Shown here one piece after another: positions 47,624 to 53,212 of a stretch of 53,212 bases of DNA. A program made the position numbers and the translations under genes. Position 1 is the first letter of the stretch; every line of letters begins with the position of its first letter. Origin of the DNA: Actinomycetales bacterium. GTDB lineage: Bacteria > Actinomycetota > Actinomycetes > Actinomycetales > Quadrisphaeraceae. The stretch is taken from assembly GCA_022701985.1 (NCBI GenBank), contig JAKONK010000013.1, positions 1 through 53,212 on the forward strand, given 5' to 3'. The notes under the pieces were generated by a model. It ran no database searches, was not told the origin of the DNA, and saw only the letters and a program-made list of their open reading frames with translations.

Positions 47624-48630
47624 CGGGCGCTCCCGGCACCCGCGGCGACGGCCCGCTGGGTCTGGCGCGGATCCGCGCCCTCCGGCAGGGGTCTCGGCCG
47701 GGACCGGCCCCCGGCCCGCAGCAGGCCGCTGGGGAGGTCGTGCCCCACCAGCCGCTGCGCCAGCCCCGCCGCCGTGAGCACGGCGTCGGCGTCCACGCCG
47801 GTGCTCACCCCGGCGTCGTCGAGGAGGTAGAGCAGCGCCTCGGTGGCGATGTTGCCGCTCGCTCCGGGCGCGAAGGGGCAGCCGCCCATGCCGCCGACGG
47901 AGGCGTCGAGCTGGTCGACGCCGGCGAGCATCGCGGCCAGGGCGCTCGCGATCCCGGTGCCGCGGGTGTCGTGGAAGTGCGCCCCCAGCGGCACCGGACC
48001 CGCGGCGTCGCGCACCGCACCGACCAGCTCGACCACCCGGGCGGGGGAGGTGGTGCCGATGGTGTCGCCCAGGCAGAGCTGGTCGGCGCCCAGCTCGACC
48101 GCGCGGGCGGCCACGCCGGCGGTGCGGGAGGTGGGGACGACGCCGTCGAAGGGGCAGTCCCACGCCGTGGCGATGATCACCTCCAGGCGGCCTCCAGCGC
48201 TGCGGACGACGTCGGCCACCTCGGCCACGGCCTCCAGCGCCTCGCCCGTGGAGCGGCGCGCGTTGGCGCGGCTGTGCCCCTCGGCGGCCGAGACGACGTA
48301 CTCGACGGTCCGCAGGCCCGCCGCCACGGCGCGGCGGGCGCCGTTCGGAGAGGCGGCCAGGGCCGAGAACTCCACGCCGGCGCCCGGTGCGCCGGGTGCC
48401 GACAGCTCGGCGACGACCTCGGCCACGGCCTCGGCGTCGGCCAGGGAGGGCACCGCCCGCGGGGAGACGAAGGCGGTGGCCTCCAGGCGCGGGACGCCCG
48501 TGGCGACCAGGGCCCGCAGGAGCTCGAGCTTGGCCTCGGTCGTGATCGGCGCCTCGATCTGCAGGCCGTCGCGCATGCCGACCTCGCGGATGCTCACGGT
48601 CGCCGGCAGCGGCAGGGTGGGGGAGCTCAC
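47620..48630 (-). CDS. Hydroxymethylglutaryl-CoA lyase family protein
   Basis: The 336-residue protein has the TIM-barrel lyase pattern: IREVGMRDGLQIEAPITTEA, LEATAFVSPRAVPSLAD and, near the end, VGGMGGCPFAPGASGN with the active-site Cys loop and the metal-binding HFHDTRGTG. The family cleaves 3-hydroxy-3-methylglutaryl-CoA or related hydroxyacyl-CoAs to acetyl-CoA and an oxo acid or acetoacetate. The true substrate is undetermined. GAAGGGA lies before the GTG at 48630. It is coupled to the downstream E1-like gene. Confidence 0.9.
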   Translation of the reverse strand: MSSPTLPLPATVSIREVGMRDGLQIEAPITTEAKLELLRALVATGVPRLEATAFVSPRAVPSLADAEAVAEVVAELSAPGAPGAGVEFSALAASPNGARRAVAAGLRTVEYVVSAAEGHSRANARRSTGEALEAVAEVADVVRSAGGRLEVIIATAWDCPFDGVVPTSRTAGVAARAVELGADQLCLGDTIGTTSPARVVELVGAVRDAAGPVPLGAHFHDTRGTGIASALAAMLAGVDQLDASVGGMGGCPFAPGASGNIATEALLYLLDDAGVSTGVDADAVLTAAGLAQRLVGHDLPSGLLRAGGRSRPRPLPEGADPRQTQRAVAAGAGSAR

Positions 48631-48671
48631 GGTGTTCCCTTCGTCGATCGGGTCGTGCACGATCTGGTCTC

Positions 48672-49595
48672 GTGGACTACGCAGGAGCCAGAGAAGCCTT
48701 CTTCCAGCCCCGTCCCGCCGGTTCCGCTGCTGCGGGCACCGACGACTGGGACGGTCCCGGCCGCGCGCTGCGCGCGGCCATCGAGCCGATCGCCACGATC
48801 TGCTTCTGGAGCGAACCCGCCAGCGAGGTGTACGGGCGCATCGGCCTGGACTTCCTCACCGGCTACGTCTGGTCGCGCGGGTGCGTGCTGGGCGAGCCGG
48901 AGCCGACGGTGGTCGCCTCCGCCTTCGCGGTGTTCGAGCCGTCGGTCATCGCCGGGCTCTACGAGGCGGCGCGCTCCGCAGCGCCGCTGGCAGCGGTCCG
49001 GGCCGCCCGCGAGGAGGCGGCCGTGACGTCGCTGACCGCGGTGCTCGGCGACCCCCGCGGCGAGGTCGCCGGCGAGCTCGAGCGCACCACCGAGGCCCTC
49101 GAGCGCGGTGTGGCCGCCATCGACACCACCGGGCGCCCCATGAGCGCCGGTCTGGCCGCGCTGCCCGTGCCGAGCGACCCGTGGGGCCGCCTGTGGCACG
49201 CCGCCACGCGGCTGCGCGAGTTCCGCGGCGACAGCCACGTCGCCGCCTACCTCGCCTCGGGAATCACCGGGCTGGAGGCCAACCTGCTCACCGAGCGCCG
49301 CATCGGCTGGGAGCCGTTCGCCTACACCGGCACGCGCGCCTGGAGCCCGGAGGTGATGGGCGCGGCGGTCGAGGGCCTGCGTGAGCGCGGCCTGCTCGAG
49401 GGCGACGCCCTCTCCGAGCACGGCCGGGCCGTGCGCGACGAGGTGGAGGCCGTCACCGAGCGCCAGCTCGCCCCCGTGCGCGACGCGATCGGCGGGGAGC
49501 TGCCCGCGGTCACCGCCACCTGCTCGGCGTGGTCGGAGCGCATCGTCGAGCGGGGCTGGTTCCCGCCCGACCCGTACAAGCGCGCCGGCGGCTGA
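48672..49595 (+). CDS. SCO6745 family protein, possible winged-helix C-terminus
   Basis: The 307-residue protein resembles the actinobacterial SCO6745 family. It has a helical N-terminal domain (PIATICFWSEPASEVYGRIG, FLTGYVWSRG). Its C-terminal segment (AAVEGLRERGLLEG, LSEHGRAVRDEVEAVTE) looks like a MarR-type recognition helix and wing. A regulatory role is therefore conceivable, but the family has no established function. It diverges from the HMG-CoA lyase gene across 41 bases and is the only plus-strand gene in the last 14 kb. Confidence 0.7.
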   Translation: MDYAGAREAFFQPRPAGSAAAGTDDWDGPGRALRAAIEPIATICFWSEPASEVYGRIGLDFLTGYVWSRGCVLGEPEPTVVASAFAVFEPSVIAGLYEAARSAAPLAAVRAAREEAAVTSLTAVLGDPRGEVAGELERTTEALERGVAAIDTTGRPMSAGLAALPVPSDPWGRLWHAATRLREFRGDSHVAAYLASGITGLEANLLTERRIGWEPFAYTGTRAWSPEVMGAAVEGLRERGLLEGDALSEHGRAVRDEVEAVTERQLAPVRDAIGGELPAVTATCSAWSERIVERGWFPPDPYKRAGG

Positions 49596-49626
49596 GCCCG
49601 GCCGCCCACCCGCAGACGGACCAGCA

Positions 49627-49678
49627 GGGCGGGGGACGGCGACGGCGGGCCAGCGCTCGCCGTCGTCGTCCCCCGCCC
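49627..49678. terminator. Bidirectional hairpin between SCO6745 and ADH genes
   Basis: A 21-bp stem (49627-49647 with 49658-49678) with one G-T wobble and a 10-base loop occupies the gap between convergent genes, 31 bases after the SCO6745 stop. Confidence 0.75.
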
Positions 49679-49687
49679 CGCGGTGCG

Positions 49688-50707
49688 TCACGGCGCGACG
49701 ACCACCTTGATGGCCCCGCCCGACTTGGAGTCGGCCACCGCGAACGCCTCGGCGATCTCGTCGAGGGAGAAGCGGTGCGTCACCATCGGCTCCAGCTCGA
49801 TGCGACCGGTGCGCACCAGCTCCAGCGCCCGCTCGTACTGCCCCCGGCCGCCGTTGCCGCCGATCCCGTAGACCGTGAGGGTCTTGGCCATCACCGGGAT
49901 CACGGGGATCGGCGGCAGGTCGTTGGCCCAGCCGATGTGGACCAGCTTGCCCTCCTTGCGCACCAGGTCGATGGCGCTGGCCACCGACGCCGGTGAGCCG
50001 GACGTCTCGATGACGATGTCGGCGCCGTTCCCGTCGGTGAGCTCGAGCACGGCCTCCTTGACGTCGCGCTCGAGCACGTTGGTGGTCTCGGTGGCGCCGA
50101 AGCTCCGGGACACCGAGAAGGGCGCCTCGCGGGCGTCGGTGACGATGAGCTGGCCCGCACCGGAGAGAGCGCACAGCCGCGTCAGCGACAGGCCGATCGG
50201 GCCCTGCCCCAGCACGACGACCGACTCGCCCAGCTTGATGCCGAGCCTGTCGACGGTGTTGAGGCCCACGGCCAGCGGCTCCAGCAGGCTCGCCTGCCAC
50301 GCCTCCACACCGTCGGGGCGCGGTACGAGGTTGACCTGCGGCACCGCCACCTTCTCGGTGAGGCACCCGTCGGACCACAGCCCGATGAGCTTCTTCCTCT
50401 TGCAGTCCAGGAGCTTGCCGGCGCGGCACTCGGCGCACTCGGTGCACGGCAGCGACGGCTTCACGGCCACAGGGGTGCCGACGAGGGAGGGGTCGACGCC
50501 CTCGCCGACGGCCTCGACGCGGCCGGCGAAGTCGTGCCCGGGCACCCGCGGGAACGGGGTGTCGATGCGACCGTCGTACTGGTGGGCGTCGGTGCCGCAC
50601 AGCGACGCCGACTCCACCCGCACCACCACCCACCCCGGCCCGGCGACGGGCTCGGGGCGCTCCTGCAGCTCGACCTGCCTGATGCCGGTGAGGACGGCGG
50701 CGCGCAT
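49688..50707 (-). CDS. Zinc-dependent medium-chain alcohol dehydrogenase
   Basis: This 339-residue MDR dehydrogenase has the catalytic zinc Cys in ASLCGTDAHQY and His in PGHDFAGRVEA. Four structural-zinc cysteines appear in LPCTECAECRAGKLLDC. The NAD-binding turn is VVVLGQGPIGLSLTRL. It oxidises an alcohol or polyol to an aldehyde or ketone, with unknown substrate. The ATG at 50707 overlaps the DinB stop by one base (TGATG), so the two are probably in one operon with the CoA-transferase and aldehyde dehydrogenase. Confidence 0.9.
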   Translation of the reverse strand: MRAAVLTGIRQVELQERPEPVAGPGWVVVRVESASLCGTDAHQYDGRIDTPFPRVPGHDFAGRVEAVGEGVDPSLVGTPVAVKPSLPCTECAECRAGKLLDCKRKKLIGLWSDGCLTEKVAVPQVNLVPRPDGVEAWQASLLEPLAVGLNTVDRLGIKLGESVVVLGQGPIGLSLTRLCALSGAGQLIVTDAREAPFSVSRSFGATETTNVLERDVKEAVLELTDGNGADIVIETSGSPASVASAIDLVRKEGKLVHIGWANDLPPIPVIPVMAKTLTVYGIGGNGGRGQYERALELVRTGRIELEPMVTHRFSLDEIAEAFAVADSKSGGAIKVVVAP

Positions 50708-51246
50708 CAGGCGGCACCCCCGGAGGTGACGGCGTCGGCCTGCTCCTGGCTGACGGCGCCGCGGTCCACCAGGATCGTCAGGGCCTGGGGCACGTGGCTC
50801 GACAGGTGCCCGGTGATGAGCGGGGTCCACTCGCCGAGGGTCAGCGTGCCCAGGTCGGGGATCTCCACCACGCGCTCCAGCAGCTCCGGCTCGATGGCGG
50901 GCAGGGCGGTGCGCAGCGAGCGGCGGGTGCTGGCCAGCTGCGCCACCGCGAGCTCCACCGAGGGCGGCGGGTAGCCGGTGAGGTCGTGGCCGACCTCCTC
51001 CCGGAAGAAGAAGCGCAGCTCGGGGTCGGCGCGGAGCCGGGCGACGTCGCCCAGCCACACCAGCGTGCAGACGTTGATGTGGCTGACCACCTGGGCGACC
51101 GTCCACCCGCCGTCGCGGTGGGCGCGGTGCAGGTCGACGTCGGACAGCTCGCCCAGCAGCTCCTGGAGCCTGCCGAGCTCGGCGTCGATGGCCGCGGCGG
51201 CCGCCGCGGGGGGTGTCGGAGCGGGGCGCTCGTCAGTGGTGGTCAT
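50707..51246 (-). CDS. DinB-fold protein
   Basis: The 179-residue four-helix protein has the DinB-like pattern with metal-binding histidines in GGWTVAQVVSHINVC and ITGHLSSHVPQAL. Family members include thiol-dependent (mycothiol or bacillithiol) transferases and isomerases. The cofactor and substrate are unknown here. A strong AGAGGAG precedes the ATG at 51246. It sits between a CoA-transferase and an alcohol dehydrogenase. Confidence 0.78.
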   Translation of the reverse strand: MTTTDERPAPTPPAAAAAAIDAELGRLQELLGELSDVDLHRAHRDGGWTVAQVVSHINVCTLVWLGDVARLRADPELRFFFREEVGHDLTGYPPPSVELAVAQLASTRRSLRTALPAIEPELLERVVEIPDLGTLTLGEWTPLITGHLSSHVPQALTILVDRGAVSQEQADAVTSGGAA

Positions 51247-51309
51247 GGCGACTCCTCTGTCGTCGGTGGGGGCTGGCTGGCCTGGGGGGCTCGTGGCGGG
51301 GGCGGCGGG

Positions 51310-52545
51310 TCAGATGACGCCGTCGCGCCGCAGCGCGGCGACCTCGTCGTCGTCGAGGCCGGCCTCGCGCAGCACGTCGTCGGTGTGCTGGCCGAGGTGC
51401 GCGCCCGACCAGCGCACCGACCCGGGCGTGCGCGAGAGCTTGGGAGCCACGTTGGGCATGAGCACCGGGCCGACGCCCTCGGCCTCGACCTCGACGAGGC
51501 TCTGCCTCGCGGCGAAGTGCGGGTCGGCGGCCATGTCGGCGGGGCCGTACAGCAGGCCGGCCGGCACGCCCGCGGCGTGCAGGGCCTCCAGCAGGTCGGC
51601 GGAGGGCTGCGGCGCCGACCACTCGCCGATGAGGGCGTCCAGCTCGGCCATGTTCGCCCCGCGGGACCGGTGGTCCACGAAGCGCGGGTCCCGTGCCAGC
51701 TCGGGGGCGCCCATCGCCGCGCAGAGGCGGGCGAAGACGCTGTCCTGGTTGGCGGCCAGCAGCACCTGCCCGTCGGCGGTGGGGTAGACGTTCGACGGCG
51801 CGATGCCGTTGAGCGTGGGGCCGGTGCGGTGCCGCTCCAGGTGCGCCACCGCCCACTCCGGCACCAGCGCCTCGGTGATGGCGAGCACCGACTCGTAGAT
51901 CGACGCGTCCACCACCTGCCCGCGGCCGGTGCGGGTGCGCTCCTGGAGCGCCGCCAGCGCTCCGAGGGCGCCCATGAGCCCGGTGAGGGAGTCGCCCAGG
52001 GACACCCCGACCCGGGTCGGCGGCCGGTCGGGGTAGCCGGTGAGCGAGCGCAGCCCTCCCATGGCCTCGCCGATCGCCGCGTACCCGGCGCGCTGGGAGT
52101 ACGGCCCGGTCTGCCCGAACCCGGAGATCCGCACGAGCACCAGGCCGGGGTTCTGCGCGGACAGCTCCTCGTAGCCCAGGCCCCAGCGCTCGACGGTGCC
52201 GGGCCGGAAGTTCTCGACGACGACGTCGACCTCGCGGGCCAGGCGGCGCACGAGCGCCTGCCCGGCCGGCTGGCGCAGGTCGACCGTCACCGAGCGCTTG
52301 TTGCGCCCCGCCACGCGCCACCACAGCGAGTCGCGCTCGTCGGGGCTCCAGCCCCACTGGCGCAGCACGTCGCCCACCTCCGGCGGCTCGACCTTGACCA
52401 CGTCGGCTCCGAGGTCGGCGAGCATCTGCCCGCAGAACGGCCCCGCGATGACCTGGCCCAGCTCCAGCACGCGCACGCCGGCCAGCGGCCCCGTGGAGGG
52501 GGCGTCCGCCGTCGTGCTCTGCTGCTCCTGCGGCTGCGCCGTCAT
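51310..52545 (-). CDS. Family III CoA-transferase (CaiB/BaiF/Frc)
   Basis: The 411-residue CoA-transferase opens with LAGVRVLELGQVIAGPFCGQ, and ADLGADVVKVEPPE and VTVDLRQPAG are conserved. The catalytic Asp lies in GVSLGDSLTGLMGALGAL, matching the family Asp. It moves CoA between carboxylic acids. The ATG at 52545 overlaps the aldehyde dehydrogenase stop by four bases. The family includes formyl-CoA, carnitine-CoA and bile-acid CoA transferases, so the acid is not predicted. Confidence 0.92.
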   Translation of the reverse strand: MTAQPQEQQSTTADAPSTGPLAGVRVLELGQVIAGPFCGQMLADLGADVVKVEPPEVGDVLRQWGWSPDERDSLWWRVAGRNKRSVTVDLRQPAGQALVRRLAREVDVVVENFRPGTVERWGLGYEELSAQNPGLVLVRISGFGQTGPYSQRAGYAAIGEAMGGLRSLTGYPDRPPTRVGVSLGDSLTGLMGALGALAALQERTRTGRGQVVDASIYESVLAITEALVPEWAVAHLERHRTGPTLNGIAPSNVYPTADGQVLLAANQDSVFARLCAAMGAPELARDPRFVDHRSRGANMAELDALIGEWSAPQPSADLLEALHAAGVPAGLLYGPADMAADPHFAARQSLVEVEAEGVGPVLMPNVAPKLSRTPGSVRWSGAHLGQHTDDVLREAGLDDDEVAALRRDGVI

Positions 52546-53212
52546 CCCAGCGTGAACGGATCGCGGGTGGCGCCGGTCAGCTCCACCCAGACGGACTTGT
52601 TCTCCGTGTACTCCCTGACCGCGTCGACGCCGTTCTCGCGGCCGATGCCGCTGGCGCCGAAGCCGCCGAACGGCACGTGCGGGCCGACGACGCGGTAGGC
52701 GTTCACCCACACCGTGCCGGCGCGCAGGCGCGCGGCCACCCGGTGGGCGCGGTGCACGTCCTTGGTCCACACCGAGCCGGCCAGGCCGAACTCCGTGCCG
52801 TTGGCCAGTGCGACGGCCTCGTCCTCGTCGGTGAAGGTGCTCACCGCGACGACCGGCCCGAAGACCTCCTCGCGGACCACGCGCAGATCGGGCGTGGCAC
52901 CCACCACCACGGTCGGCTCCACGAAGTACCCGCCGAGCGCCTCGTGGGCCCTGCCGCCGGTGGCGATCGAGGCGCCCTGCTCGCGGGCGGAGGCGAAGTG
53001 GCTGAGCACCGTCTCGTACTGCTTGCCGGTGGCCATCGGGCCCATCTCGGTGTCCTCGTCCAGCGGGTCTCCCACCACGATGGTCTCCGCGCGCGCCACC
53101 ACCTTCTCCACGAGGGCGTCGGCGACGTCGGCGTGGGCGATGACGCGCGAGCCCGCCATGCAGGTCTGCCCGCTGGCCGCGAAGACGCCGGCGATGATCC
53201 CGTTGGCGGCGG
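52542..53212 (-). CDS. NAD(P)-dependent aldehyde dehydrogenase (N-terminus missing)
   Basis: Only the C-terminal 222 residues are in the window, and the frame is open to the edge. The catalytic cysteine lies in ASGQTCMAGSR. Later blocks REEVFGPVVAVSTF, NGTEFGLAGSVWTKD and PFGGFGASGIGREN are typical. It oxidises an aldehyde to a carboxylate and is coupled to the CoA-transferase downstream through a four-base overlap. The specific substrate is unknown. Confidence 0.93.
   Translation of the reverse strand, partial: AANGIIAGVFAASGQTCMAGSRVIAHADVADALVEKVVARAETIVVGDPLDEDTEMGPMATGKQYETVLSHFASAREQGASIATGGRAHEALGGYFVEPTVVVGATPDLRVVREEVFGPVVAVSTFTDEDEAVALANGTEFGLAGSVWTKDVHRAHRVAARLRAGTVWVNAYRVVGPHVPFGGFGASGIGRENGVDAVREYTENKSVWVELTGATRDPFTLG

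Overview
The window comes from the chromosome of a very GC-rich actinobacterium. The gene order ftsZ-pgeF-yggS-sepF-yggT-divIVA-lspA-rluD at the left end is the classical tail of the actinobacterial division (dcw) cluster, and dnaE follows at 34 kb. Many genes start with GTG and many pairs overlap by four bases. The gene content would fit a Kineosporiales-like lineage, but that is a guess, and the genus cannot be fixed from the sequence alone.

Region 1 (1-4988) holds the last codons of ftsZ, then cell-division and envelope genes: PgeF, YggS, SepF, YggT, DivIVA/Wag31, LspA and an RluA/RluD-family pseudouridine synthase. Region 2 (5067-10322) holds a VOC-fold protein, a two-gene heterodimeric ABC exporter, a DUF2238-like membrane protein and a truncated alpha/beta hydrolase.

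Region 3 (10383-28973) is the centre of interest: an apparently near-complete glycine betaine to pyruvate pathway with its own regulators. A BCCT carrier imports betaine. GbcAB (Rieske oxygenase and reductase) demethylates it to dimethylglycine. A dimethylglycine oxidase gives sarcosine, heterotetrameric sarcosine oxidase (SoxBDAG) gives glycine, GlyA gives serine, and serine dehydratase gives pyruvate. PurU and FolE handle and supply folate for the one-carbon units. Two regulators flank the parts. A GntR/FCD protein sits by folE-glyA, and a 14-bp palindrome (ACTGAT-N2-ATCAGT) occurs both before glyA and before the BCCT gene. An IclR protein sits by gbcAB, and a second palindrome (GTTCCGC-N3-GCGGAAC) occurs both over the iclR start codon and before gbcA. 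The pairing of regulators with sites is inference. The palindromes themselves are visible in the sequence.

Region 4 (28978-34337) holds a second VOC protein related to the first, an Ohr peroxidase, an AlaA-type aminotransferase, a Pmp3/YqaE peptide, a DUF1028 protein, and a DUF4166/SRPBCC pair. Region 5 (34338-45093) begins with replicative DNA polymerase III alpha (dnaE), followed by a DUF2567-like membrane protein and a run of minus-strand genes: RlmC, YbaK, a LON-domain protein, SelO, an NAD-dependent epimerase, a lipase-like hydrolase and a GNAT protein.

Region 6 (45173-53212) is a second catabolic cluster of unknown substrate: a transketolase/pyruvate-dehydrogenase E1-like enzyme, HMG-CoA lyase, an SCO6745-family protein, a zinc alcohol dehydrogenase, a DinB-fold protein, a family III CoA-transferase and an aldehyde dehydrogenase cut by the window edge. 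Several strong hairpins, including one palindromic element present twice, mark the transcription-unit boundaries. I saw no tRNA, rRNA, CRISPR array, insertion sequence or phage gene.
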